A stretch of 10,697 nt of DNA from Pavlovales sp. CCMP2436. Lineage: Eukaryota > Haptophyta > Pavlovophyceae > Pavlovales. The stretch is taken from assembly GCA_026770615.1 (NCBI GenBank), contig MU631892.1:62348-73044 (forward strand), given 5' to 3'. Under the pieces are notes generated by a model that worked only from the letters and a program-made list of their open reading frames with translations, was not told the origin of the DNA and searched no databases. Shown one piece after another: positions 1-7,497 of the stretch (the first letter of the stretch is position 1; each line of letters starts with the position of its first letter). A program made the translations under genes and the position numbers.

Positions 1-10
1 GCGCCTGACT

Positions 11-67
11 GTCCTGAAAGTAGTGCTGGTCTGAGCGCTGCGTCGCCCCCGCCTGCTGCGTGCCTTA
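11..67 (+). repeat. Short dispersed repeat RF2, copy 1
   Basis: This stretch shares two colinear blocks with 2463-2518. TCTGAGCGCTGCG occurs at 30-42 and 2477-2489. CGCCTGCTGC followed by TGCCTTA (one base differing) occurs at 50-67 and 2501-2518. The spacing differs by only a few bases. It is probably part of a dispersed repeat whose full limits cannot be seen, because this copy lies at the window edge. Confidence 0.5.
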
Positions 68-381
68 GTCGGCTGCGCTGGCTTTGGCGCAACCGCGCGT
101 GCCGATGGATCTCCGGTTGTGTGCCTAGGCAAGGGCGGTTAATATGTGTATATATTTAAACCATAGAAATACTCAACTAATTCGATACGTAGTTAGTTAT
201 AAGGGAGTCAGAACTTGGGGTCAACGGAGCCAGAGAGCACTGCTGCCAGGCCGCTGCGCGCGCGCCGTCGGAGCCGCCGTCGTTAGTATCCCGCACAGTA
301 GCATTTGGCCTTAGTTCCTGGCGCGGTGGCATCTGCTTGTACAATATCCGGAAACTACCAACAATATCTGTTGTCTGCGGC

Positions 382-413
382 GACATCATGTCATCGGCCG
401 ATGGCATCATGTC
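382..413. repeat. Near-perfect 32-nt palindrome
   Basis: Two 16-base arms meet without a loop around the perfect core CATCGGCCGATG. Fourteen of 16 positions pair Watson-Crick, one is a G-T pair and one a C-C mismatch. It lies about 190 bp upstream of the bZIP start codon, so it could sit in that gene's promoter or leader. As DNA it could form a cruciform or bind a dimeric protein. No function can be assigned. Confidence 0.6.
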
Positions 414-453
414 CATTTTCTTTCTAGACTAGACTTACTTAATAGGAAGACAG

Positions 454-470
454 GCAGCCATTTTCTCAAG
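454..470 (+). other. Dinoflagellate spliced-leader-like sequence
   Basis: GCAGCCATTTTCTCAAG resembles the 3' part of the dinoflagellate spliced leader, which ends AGCCATTTTGGCTCAAG. The match is complete apart from a two-base GG gap. In dinoflagellates, relict leaders are left in the genome when trans-spliced mRNAs are copied back into DNA, and they typically lie just upstream of coding sequence. This one lies 130 bp upstream of the bZIP ATG. One match with a gap could be chance, and the rest of the window does not demand a dinoflagellate. Confidence 0.3.
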
Positions 471-599
471 ATTAAACATGGCCCTGATCTAGTTATGAGC
501 GACATGAAGATCTTAAGGATGAAGTTTTGAAATGAGAAAAATTACAAAGGTGCTGCCTGCCTGCAAGGTTCCTGCGAACCTGAACAAATCAATCGTCCG

Positions 600-1229
600 A
601 TGGGAGCTCCGACGGAAGACTGCTGCGACTTCTCGAGGGCAGACGGCAACCCGTTCGCCGAGGAGGCCTGCGGCGACGACGACGATCTCGACTTTGACGT
701 TGATGATATCGTGGGCGAAGCTTTCGTGCTGCTCGACGAGCCAGCCGCCGCGGTGGGCGCCGCGAACGCCGAGGAGGCCGACGGCTGCTCCTGGGCGGAC
801 GAGCTCATGGGCTTCCTGAACGATGGCGCTGCGTCGCCCGCCTCCGTCGCTGCGGCGCTCAGCGCCGAGCAGCTCGCGCACCGGCGCGAGAGGACCCGCA
901 GCTCCGCGCGCCTCTGCCGCCTGCGCAAGAAGGAGATGATGGGCCAGCTCGAAGCGCGCCTCGGCTCGCTCGAGTCGCTCAGTCGCAAGCTCGACGAGGA
1001 GCTCCGTGCAATCAACGCCGCGAACAACATCCTGCAGGAGAGCATTCGCACGAGAATCTCCACCTCGGAGGACCAGGCCGGCCACAAGGTCAAGCGGCCC
1101 AAGACGCTCGACGCGACCGGCGTATTCGAGGTGCCCCCGTCGCGCTGCTTCGGCATGAAGCTTGCAACGCACCCTCCCTCATCACCGTGCGCTTGTAAAT
1201 CCACCTACCGAGGGGGAATAGCGGACTGA
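600..1229 (+). CDS. bZIP transcription factor
   Basis: The 209-residue product is a nuclear DNA-binding protein of the basic leucine zipper class, expected to bind DNA as a dimer. The basic region runs from about residue 94 to 112 and contains TRSSARLCRLRKK. The zipper follows in exact register, with L117, L124, L131, I138 and L145 each seven residues apart. R107 and the ten-residue step to L117 match the family rule. The nearly invariant asparagine eight residues before that arginine is Thr99 here, a substitution of a base-contacting residue. Residues 26-47 are rich in Asp/Glu with interspersed hydrophobics, like an acidic activation domain. A basic VKRPK patch follows the zipper at 164-168. 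The ATG at 600 is the first in frame after the stop at 528, with G at +4. The reading frame is continuous, without visible introns. The last 30 residues are not conserved-looking. The target genes are unknown. Confidence 0.88.
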   Translation: MGAPTEDCCDFSRADGNPFAEEACGDDDDLDFDVDDIVGEAFVLLDEPAAAVGAANAEEADGCSWADELMGFLNDGAASPASVAAALSAEQLAHRRERTRSSARLCRLRKKEMMGQLEARLGSLESLSRKLDEELRAINAANNILQESIRTRISTSEDQAGHKVKRPKTLDATGVFEVPPSRCFGMKLATHPPSSPCACKSTYRGGIAD

Positions 1230-1354
1230 GACGACCTCCAGGGCCGTCGACCGTGCACATGCCTCTGTATCCTGTACGCGTGCAACACATAATCTTGCTT
1301 GGCTAGTTTTGAATGTGTGCCAATGAAAACTCTGCTACTATCACCTCCTCAGTG

Positions 1355-1373
1355 CCCCCCCCCCCTCCCCCCC
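1355..1373 (+). repeat. C-rich homopolymer tract
   Basis: Eleven C, one T and seven C form an almost pure polypyrimidine tract about 125 bp after the bZIP stop codon. The G-rich complement could form a quadruplex. Confidence 0.9.
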
Positions 1374-1564
1374 TATTATCGCCGACGCCCGAGTGACGAG
1401 TATAGAGTCTGTGGTCCACGACTCGGCACCGGCGCCTGCTGGGTTCTTAATTAAGTCTGTCTAATAGTTTCGGGCCGCCGGACTATGGTGACATGCCGAT
1501 CGGCTTAGGCAACCGCAAACCGATGCAACCACAGGCGCCGAGTACTAAAACAGCTCTGTCTGGT

Positions 1565-1591
1565 GGGGGGGGGGGGGGGGGGGGGGGGGGG
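1565..1591 (+). repeat. G27 homopolymer tract
   Basis: Twenty-seven consecutive G residues form one of the longest pure G runs one would expect to see in a genome. Such runs form quadruplexes, stall polymerases and vary in length by slippage. The exact count depends on sequencing accuracy. The window also has C-rich runs at 1355 and 10676 and a G run at 6380, so G/C homopolymers appear to be a property of this genome rather than a single accident. Confidence 0.92.
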
Positions 1592-1811
1592 CACCTTGAT
1601 GAGATGATGCCTTTGCGCCTGCGGCATGGCAGACGACAGAGACCCAAACTGACGGGGTGCCCAACTTCGTCTCGCCCTGGCAGCGACACTGGGCCGCATG
1701 GTAACAGTATTGGCAGACTCTTCACCATTCACTGGGCCGGGGTGGATCTTTGGAGCCTGACAATATCTTGGGACCTGCACTGGTGAAGTGCCGACTGAGT
1801 ACTAACTACTA

Positions 1812-1981
1812 CAGTGTGTCGAGCGGGCAAAAAGAACGGCGCTTCTGAGACTGAGGCTCAGTTTCTTAGCAAATTACATACAAACAATGCTTTAATTTTG
1901 CTTAAGTTACTATTCAAGGGCGCACAAAAAATGAGGCTCAATTTCTTAATGTTAAGGTTCCTTATTGCCCGCGACACTCTG
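1812..1981 (-). mobile_element. Tc1/mariner-like MITE, copy A
   Basis: This 170-bp non-autonomous element is bounded by TA on both sides (1810-1811 and 1982-1983), the hallmark target duplication of the Tc1/mariner superfamily. Its ends are imperfect inverted repeats: the left end begins CAGTGTGTCGAGCGGGCAA, and the right end read on the other strand begins CAGAGTGTCGCGGGCAATAA. Inside, a motif close to TGAGGCTCAGTTTCTTA occurs twice in direct orientation (about 1850 and 1932). Copy B at 6014-6178 is the same element in opposite orientation, with the same ends, internal motifs and length. There is no transposase coding capacity, so it would need an enzyme supplied from elsewhere. Confidence 0.85.
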
Positions 1982-2160
1982 TATGCCATCCGTCCTGGCC
2001 AGAAAGGACACGAAGAGCAACGATAACTAGGCATGATTCCTTGCCCCGCGTCCGTCGGAAGTGGGGGTGCCTTGCTATTTTTATAGTTGAGCGCAAAAAT
2101 AAATTTGCATTATGAAAATATATCGCGAAAAAGAAAAGAAAAACTATCAAATATTACGCC

Positions 2161-2377
2161 TGCGCAGGCGAACTGCATTTTGAGACGAGCGAGAGGTAGC
2201 AGCGGCCGGTCAGCGCGCCAGTCAGAGAGTCGTCGATTGTTGTGTGTCTGATCAGCATTAGCTGTGGGTACGGTATCCGTGTGCTCCGCAAAGGTCCCTT
2301 GATACGAGTGTTTTCTCAATGCTTGGGTCATGTGGAGACCTGTCAGGGGACGGACGTATTTCTAGATATTTACACAC
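2161..2377 (+). repeat. Dispersed repeat RF1, copy 1 (long form)
   Basis: This is one of five related copies in the window. The core runs from GGTCAGCG at 2208, through GTGTGTCTGATCAGC and GGTATCCGTGTGCTC, to GACCTGTCAGGGGACGGACG and the 3' end TAGATATTTACACAC. Copies 1 and 3 share a further 47 bp at the 5' side (TGCGCAGGCG, then GCATTTTGAGACGAGCGAGAG), so they may represent the longest form. Short open frames across copies look alike only because the first 80 bases lack indels. Later indels break the frame, which argues against a conserved protein. Confidence 0.85.
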
Positions 2378-2462
2378 TACATGTAACGCCTCCTCCCTGC
2401 ACGCCCCTTCTTCAAGCTCGAGCGCGCGAACTTTGGCCGAGAACACTCCCAAGCGTTTGATT

Positions 2463-2518
2463 GTCGTGAAATCAGATCTGAGCGCTGCGCGGACAACCTT
2501 CGCCTGCTGCATGCCTTA
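2463..2518 (+). repeat. Short dispersed repeat RF2, copy 2
   Basis: This is the partner of 11-67, with the same two blocks (TCTGAGCGCTGCG, then CGCCTGCTGC and TGCCTTA). It lies about 85 bp downstream of RF1 copy 1. The 5' flank of both copies also has a GTC-TGAAA-like block before the first shared motif. Confidence 0.5.
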
Positions 2519-2823
2519 TTCTGATTCGGCAGCGATAGGAGGGCGCCGGGGTGCATGTATGTATACTTATGTTTGCCGATATCTATAATCATATATTCAG
2601 ATTGAGATATGTACTGTAGATATATTTGAATGCATATGTATATAAGTCATGCGAGTTCATCTTCCTTCTCGTAAAGTTGCGGATATGACGTATTCCGCGG
2701 TCGTGCGCGGCTGATCCTACTGCGCCGAGATCGCGCGGATCAGGCCGTTGTTGGTGTGCCTCGCTCACTCACTCATATACTCACTCACTCTCGCGCACCT
2801 CGGCGCGTCCTGGCCAAGCCCCG
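2519..2823. other. A/T-rich spacer and ACTC simple repeat
   Basis: No gene is visible here. Positions 2570-2650 are strongly A/T-rich with repeated ATAT and GATAT words. Positions 2763-2791 are an ACTC-type simple repeat. It ends just after (on the minus strand) the stop codon of the proline-rich gene, so it belongs to that gene's 3' flank or untranslated region. Confidence 0.5.
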
Positions 2824-4787
2824 TTAGTCGACGCCGACGTCCGGGAACTGGCATGCATCCTCCGCAGCCGTGAAGACGGCGAGGTGCATCGGCACGCCGC
2901 AGATCTCGGAGAGGCGGCAGAGGCGCTCAATACACGGGACGGCCATCTCCACCTCCACGAGCTCGGTGAGCTCCGAGAGGGGGAAGGCCAGCACAAACTC
3001 GGCGAGCGCGTCCGCGAGCTGCCGCACCTCGACCTCCGTCGCATCGAGCCGCTCGTCAAGCGAGAGGGTGCGGTGGGGTGCGCTGGTGCGGGCTTTCTTG
3101 ACGACCGTCGGCACGGGGGCGACCGACGCCTGGTTGTGGCGCGCGGTCTTCGCCGGGTCGGAGGGCATCTGGCGCGGCGGGCGGAGCGACACGGCGAGGC
3201 CGAGCGGCATCGGCGGCTCGAGCGGCTGCAGTTGGCGCGTGGGCGGCGCCGATGCTGCAGCGTGCTCCACCTCGTCGCCGCCACGGCACGCGCCGGCCGG
3301 GTGAGCGCAGGACGGCGGCGCGGGCAGGTCGCCAGCGTCCTGGGTGCCCCTCGCCGCACCCGCGGGCTCGAGCGCGTGCTTGTGCACGGGGCGCGGCTGC
3401 ATCATCTGCGGTGCTGAGAGGAACTGGAGCTCGCCGAGGCCGCCACCGTGGTGGCTGTTGTGGAGTGGGGGCGGCGCGTCGACTGCTACTGCGCCCACCC
3501 TCGGCATGGCGAGTCGCTGCTTGGCGTGGGGCTCGAGCGGCTCGGGCCGGATGGGCGTGTGGCGAGGCGGGGCGAGTGGGGCCTGCGGCGCGAGTGCGCC
3601 GCGCGTCGCGCCGAAGCCGTACGCGCCGTGCCCGCCGTCCACCCGGTGCGGCGAGAGCTTCATGGAGTGCAGTGGGAGGCTTGCGTGCATCTCATCGGGC
3701 GCAGAAGAAGCCACCGCTTCGCCAGGCGCCTGCCCGCGCTGCGAAGTCAAGGGCGCGGCTGCAGAGCCCTCGCTCGGCCTGATTGAGGGTGATGCGGTTG
3801 GCAGCGCCGGCGGCGAGGCCATGCCATCTGACAGCGCCGTGACGGTCTCCTTACTGCTGCTGTGGTGGTGGTGCTGCGGCGGCGGCGAGAGGAGGGACGG
3901 GATGTGCGGGTGCGACGGCAGGTTGCTCATTGTGGCGTGCAGCCGCCCCGCGTGGACCGCCGGCAGCTGCGGCGGCGCGTACTTGGCGAGAGTCGGCAGC
4001 GGCGCGGGCGCTGCGTCGAGGCTGGCGGGCGGTAGGCTTGGGAAGGATGAGCGGATGGGCGTTAGGAAGGGCTGCTGCCTCGGCAGCACGGGCGCAGGCG
4101 AGATGAAGACGCTGTCGTCGACGCCGCGTGCCACCGCGGCCGAGGGCTCGCGGCTCTTGGTGGGTGCAGTCGGCGCGTTGCGCGGCTCGTTGTGCTTATC
4201 GTGCGCGTCGGTTGGCGAGCCAAGCTGCGCGCGATGCAGGGAGGGCGGAGCGGCGGCGTCGTCGTCCGGCTCCGAGTCGACGGCGATGCCCCGGTTGGCG
4301 AGGCGGGCGGCGACCTCGCGCGCGGTCAGCGGGGCGAGCAACTCGTGCGACGGCGTGCTCGGCGGCATGAACGGCTCGTGCTGCGGGCGCGCGGCCGCAG
4401 GCTCACGGGCGAGCGGCGCCGCCGCTTGCTGCGCGGGCCGGTGGTGCTGCCCGTCGGGCGAGAGTCTCGACTCGCGCGGGGTGTTCATCTCGTACTGGTT
4501 GCGCAGGCTGTCGCGCACCTCGTCCTCGTCCTCGTCCTCGTCGTCCGCAAGCAGGCCCGCGTCGAACCGAGGTTTTTTGGCGAGTGGCGCTGCCGGTGCG
4601 CGCGCATGCACGGGGGGCAGGGGCAGGGGCGGGAAGAGCACGTCGTCAGCTCGTGGCCAAGCGGATGGGGCCGTGACATAGGACAGGGCATTGGTGGAGT
4701 GGGCGCAGCGCGCGCACCCTCGTGGCCCTCGCCATGCGTGCTCGGCCGCGCGTCGCCAAGAAGCTTCTCGACATCCGCGCGCTTCAT
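2824..4787 (-). CDS. Disordered Pro/Ala-rich protein, unknown function, two exons
   Basis: The proposed model joins exon 1 (4787-4718) to exon 2 (4589-2824), giving 611 residues. The open frame of exon 2 has no ATG; its nearest starts would be GTG at 4641 or unsupported codons. A second frame upstream opens with ATG at 4787 as MKRADVEKLLGDARPS. Splicing G|GTGCGC to GGCAG|CGCC joins the two in matching phase 1. The protein has an acidic Asp/Glu run at about 39-47, a KKPRF-like basic patch before it, and hundreds of Pro/Ala/Ser/His-rich residues with at least nine Ser-Pro or Thr-Pro pairs, possible sites for proline-directed kinases. A better-ordered helical C-terminus spans about 533-611. A nuclear or cell-cycle role is conceivable from the phosphosite pattern but is not shown. 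I recognise no family. Confidence 0.72.
4590..4717 (-). other. Proposed intron of the Pro-rich gene
   Basis: This 128-bp segment starts GTGCGC and ends ACCGGCAG on the minus strand. A branch-point-like CTGAC lies about 60 bases before the acceptor, followed by a C/T-rich tract. Removing it joins a frame that starts with ATG to the long ATG-less frame, both in phase 1. Other donors or acceptors are possible, and no transcript was available to test it. Confidence 0.55.
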
Positions 4788-4846
4788 CGGTGGAGAGCGC
4801 CAGCCAGTTTTAGCGCCAGTGTCTCAGCTTTTGCACAGGAGTTATG

Positions 4847-4854
4847 TATTTATA
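4847..4854 (-). promoter_or_regulatory. TATA-box-like element
   Basis: TATAAATA on the minus strand lies 60 bases upstream of the proposed ATG at 4787. Transcription starting about 30 bases downstream would leave a leader of roughly 30 nt. Its placement independently supports the exon-1 start of the Pro-rich gene. Confidence 0.5.
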
Positions 4855-5000
4855 TTCGGCGCAAATCGGCTTAGTTATTGGAAAATATTTGACAAGCACA
4901 GTTGGAGACTGCGACAGAGCTCGTCTCTCCTCTCGGACGAGCACATGCCGACTGCGCTCCGCCCTGGCCTCAGAGACGTCGCATGAGGACCGCAGGCCAC

Positions 5001-5086
5001 TCTCTGAGCGCACTCTGCACTAGCGATAAAGCGCGTGCGCGCTAGTCCGCGCTGCCAAGTCACGAGGTGCGCGCGGAGGCCCGCAG
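5001..5086 (+). repeat. Empty-site paralogue of RF1 copy 2 flanks
   Basis: Three blocks here recur in the same order around RF1 copy 2: TCTCTGAGCGCACTCTGC (5001-5018; 5238-5255 with one change), ACTAGCG then AAAGCGCGTGC (5019-5038; 5460-5480), and GCGCGGAGGCCCGCAG (5071-5086; 5511-5526). The spacing between the last two blocks is 52 and 51 bases. The first two blocks abut here but are 204 bp apart in the partner, so this segment represents the pre-insertion state. Confidence 0.75.
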
Positions 5087-5255
5087 GGTGCGTGCTCAGC
5101 CAAACCAGCAGCGCGCATCTAGGTAGCTACTAAGCCAGGCTCGGGACGATTAAAAAGAGATCAATTCTTCGCGTCCCCACTCCCCATTTTCCCCGCTCCG
5201 CCCGCGTGCGGCGGGATGCGGAGACATCCACGAAATATCTCTGAGCGCACTTTGC

Positions 5256-5459
5256 GGTCGATCAGCGAGTCAGTCAGAGAGTCGTCGACTGTCGTGTGTC
5301 TGATCAGCCTTGGCGGTGGGAACGGTATCCGTGTGCTCTGCAAAGGTCTCTTGATCCGAGTGTTTTTTAAACGCTTGGGTCAGGTGGAGACCTGTCAGGG
5401 GACGGACGTATTTCTAGATATTTACACACACTAGCGTAAATATCTAGATATTTACACAC
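5256..5459 (+). repeat. Dispersed repeat RF1, copy 2
   Basis: Both boundaries of this copy can be set, by comparison with the empty paralogous segment at 5001-5086. It starts at GGTCGATCAGCG right after a TTTGC flank and ends in TTTACACAC right before ACTAGCG. No target-site duplication is obvious. The core matches the other copies closely through GATCAGC, GGTATCCGTGTGCTC and CCTGTCAGGGGACGGACG. The 3' 30 bp are duplicated in tandem and are listed separately. It lacks the 47-bp 5' extension of copies 1 and 3. Confidence 0.85.
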
Positions 5460-5468
5460 ACTAGCGTC
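5413..5468 (+). repeat. 30-bp tandem duplication with perfect palindrome
   Basis: A 30-bp unit beginning TCTAGATATTTACACACACT is repeated, at 5413-5442 and then from 5443. It contains the last bases of RF1 plus the adjoining ACTAGCG. At the junction lies a perfect 20-nt palindrome, GTAAATATCTAGATATTTAC (5436-5455). Slippage or unequal exchange after RF1 insertion would explain the duplicate ACTAGCG. Confidence 0.85.
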
Positions 5469-5526
5469 AAAAGCGCGTGCCACAGGTCTGTGCTGAGCCG
5501 AGCTTATTGAGCGCGGAGGCCCGCAG

Positions 5527-6401
5527 TGTCGCAATGTACGCCATCAGCGCACTATGCCATGGCACTGCGACTCGGTCAGATTCCAAAAATTACGACATCC
5601 CCGCTGAGTCAAAAAACAGACAGACTCCGAGGAATTTGCACTACTGAATTCGTTCGTTCAGGATCCCCCAGCGAACATACGTATTATTCATGTTTATTCG
5701 CTAATTCGTTTGCTAGTAAATTTGGCAAATATTAACCTAATTCGCGAATCACGGGTGAATCTTCAGTGAAATTAGGCAAATTTCGCGAATTTTCGTATCG
5801 AAAAAAATCACGTTTTTGATGCACCTACTTGCCGCAGCATACTCACCCAACTGCGCCCAGCATTGTGGTGTAGGTATGTGCAGGTGCAGCCCAACCTTTT
5901 TTTTTTGAGGCAAAAAATTGCAAAATCGTCAATCTATTTACGATTCACTGGTGAATTTTTGAATAAGGCAACACTTGCAGAGCTTCACTTCCCACTATGA
6001 AAATTGCGAATTACAGGGGATCGCTGGCAATAAGAAACCGTAACGTTAAGAAACTGAGACTCGTTTTTGTGCCCTTCGATAGTACTTTAAGCAAAATTTA
6101 ATCATTTTTTGTATGTAATTAGCTAAGAAACTGAGCCTTAGTCTCAAAAGCGCCATTTTTATTGCCCGCGATCCCCTTTAGGCGAATTAGGTGACTTTGT
6201 TCACGGATCGATGAATTCAGAAAATGTGCAAATATGGCGGAAGTCCAGGGGTGTACCCCTGGCTACAAGACAACCGTGAAAACAGGGGGTGTAAAGAAAT
6301 TCGCTAAAGTGCAGACCGATAATCCTTACTAACTCTGACGAACACCCGGCCCAAAAACTCCTTACCAGATGGCGTGGAAGGGGGGGGGGGGGTATTTTTG
6401 C
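5527..6401. other. A/T-rich gene-free region carrying MITE copy B
   Basis: No coding sequence was recognised. From about 5640 the composition drops to A/T-rich, with recurring AATTCGC, GCGAATT and GGTGAAT words. CTGAATTC at 5644 and GAATTCAG ending at 6220 are inverted, and weaker similarity continues inward, so this could be an older element into which MITE copy B was inserted, but that is uncertain. Near 6245-6262 is an 8-bp perfect stem, CCAGGGGT/ACCCCTGG, with a GT centre. A run of 13 G occupies 6380-6392, next to the 3' end of RF1 copy 3. Confidence 0.5.
6014..6178 (+). mobile_element. Tc1/mariner-like MITE, copy B
   Basis: This 165-bp copy is flanked by TA at 6012-6013 and 6179-6180. 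The left end reads CAGGGGATCGCTGGCAATAA. The right end on the opposite strand reads AAGGGGATCGCGGGCAATAA. Internal motifs shared with copy A include AAGAAACTGAG (twice), TTTAAGCAAAATTTAAT and TGTATGTAATT. The outer TCGCGGGCAATAAG-type sequence is the best-conserved part of the ends in both copies, as expected for a transposase recognition site. No protein is encoded. Confidence 0.85.
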
Positions 6402-6615
6402 GTGTAAATATCTAGAAATAAGTCCGTCCCCTGACAGGTCTCCACCGGATTCAAGTGTTGAGAAACACTCGGATCAAGGGACCTTTGCAGAGCACACGGA
6501 TACCGTCTCCACCGCTAAGGCTGATCAGGCACACGACAGTCGACGGCTCTCTGACTGACGCACTGACCGGCCACTGCTGCCTCTCGCTCGTCTCAAAATG
6601 CAGCTCGCCTGCGCA
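6402..6615 (-). repeat. Dispersed repeat RF1, copy 3 (long form)
   Basis: This is an inverted, full-length copy. On the minus strand it begins TGCGCAGGCGAGCTGCATTT, then TGAGACGAGCGAGAG as in copy 1, runs through the common core and ends TCTAGATATTTACAC. The shared 5' extension of copies 1 and 3 suggests these are the least truncated copies here. The 3' end lies nine bases from a run of G/C. Confidence 0.85.
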
Positions 6616-6631
6616 CGTGCCGCACCTATAG

Positions 6632-7004
6632 CACAAAATAAACAGACAAATAACCTCCGGTAGCCTGTATCCCACTGTGTGATTCTTGTCCACGAGGGGC
6701 AAGAATCACACGGTGGGGGCTCATTGTGGTCCCGGTCTACCCCACCCCCTCAGGTTGGTAGGCCTCGGGCTCAATATGTTGGGGTGTTGTTTCGAGGCAT
6801 TGTTCCTCCCTCCTGCGCTTTTGGCGCGCCTCTGCTGGCTGCTGGGGTGTGCGGGTCTGTGGCCCTGCTTTTGGCCACGTGGATGGGCGCAGAACATGGT
6901 GGTGTGGGGCTCTGACGGCGGTCGTTCCGCTATTGTCTGTGGGTTTGTGAATAAATACAGAATCGGCAGGGTGCCGATTCTGCATTTGTTTATTTATTGT
7001 ACTC
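6632..7004. repeat. Two-hairpin G/T-rich segment, possible foldback element
   Basis: A hairpin at 6671-6717 has an 18-base stem (17 pairs plus one G-T) around TGTGATTCTTG, with an 11-base loop. A second, at 6958-6982, has a perfect 11-bp stem, CAGAATCGGCA/TGCCGATTCTG, with a GGG loop, plus an imperfect A/T extension. The outer flanks (ACAAAATAAACAGACAAATA on the left; the complement of TTTGTTTATTTATTGT on the right) are loosely inverted. The 240 bp between are G/T-rich. Open frames of 78 and 111 codons exist on the plus strand but show no recognisable domain. It may be a small foldback-type element. Confidence 0.45.
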
Positions 7005-7482
7005 TTTCTAATCAAGGATAGATGCTTGTGGAACTCTGAAGAGCTCCTTCGAATTTTACTTTGACGGGGAACATAGATCTTTGTTGCTATGGTCTGTCAC
7101 CTGATTCTTTCGGGAAGAACAAGAAAATGGCACATGCATAAAAATGTAACGGCATCTTCCTGGCCGTATTACTAATAACAACAAATTATTTATTGTGCTC
7201 ACAAGATATCTTGAAAACATCACACCTAATAAACGTAGATTTGGACGAGGAGCAATTTCAGTGCTTGAACAGGCGGGACGGAGTGAGGCCGTGGTATTTC
7301 AGCATCCAGATCTACATGCGTCCACTCACTTTGGAGGGCATTTTCTGCTCAGGCATAGGCGGCCGGGGTCTTCAAAATTTGATGAAAACTCAATGTGGAT
7401 GGACTTTTTTAATACTATCAATATCGGAAAATAAATGCCCACTAAAAATACCCCCGCCTCCCTGGTAGCCTGGATACGCTCC
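7005..7482. other. Gene-free spacer
   Basis: Two overlapping open frames of about 80-90 codons occur at 7193-7468, but neither has a known motif, coding-like composition or a partner frame. Nothing else could be assigned in this moderately A/T-rich stretch. Confidence 0.4.
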
Positions 7483-7483
7483 T

Positions 7484-7497
7484 AGTGACGCGTCACT
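7484..7497. repeat. Perfect 14-nt palindrome with two TGACG half-sites
   Basis: AGTGACGCGTCACT is fully self-complementary and overlaps the stop codon of the gene at 7493. TGACG is a typical half-site for bZIP proteins of the CREB/TGA type. Its position at a 3' end makes a regulatory role doubtful. Confidence 0.6.

Larger units (their letters stand above)
1230..1811. other. Gene-free spacer with homopolymers
   Basis: No convincing coding region was found between the bZIP stop and the MITE at 1812. The open frames here, on both strands, cross the poly-G run and read as glycine or proline tracts with no recognisable domain. The stretch holds the bZIP 3' untranslated region and two homopolymer tracts listed separately. 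No clear polyadenylation signal could be picked out. Confidence 0.5.

Noticed and set aside
532..819. 95-codon plus-strand frame starting at 532
   Set aside because: It overlaps the bZIP frame in another phase, shows no motif and is best explained as a shadow.
1483..1786. Open frames with polyglycine or polyproline runs
   Set aside because: They exist only because G27 reads as Gly or Pro in every frame; no domain or coding composition lies outside the run.
2218..2460. RF1 as a conserved small protein
   Set aside because: Similar peptides appear in three copies, but indels shift the frame in others, and no start codon is shared.
2870..4986. Long plus-strand open frames opposite the Pro-rich gene
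   Set aside because: They are shadows caused by GC-rich codons. The minus-strand frame is longer and has sensible low-complexity composition, an acidic run and a structured C-terminus.
6658..7004. Helitron end at the 6958-6982 hairpin
   Set aside because: The hairpin is not followed by the CTRR terminus, and no TC start or replicase-helicase coding was seen.
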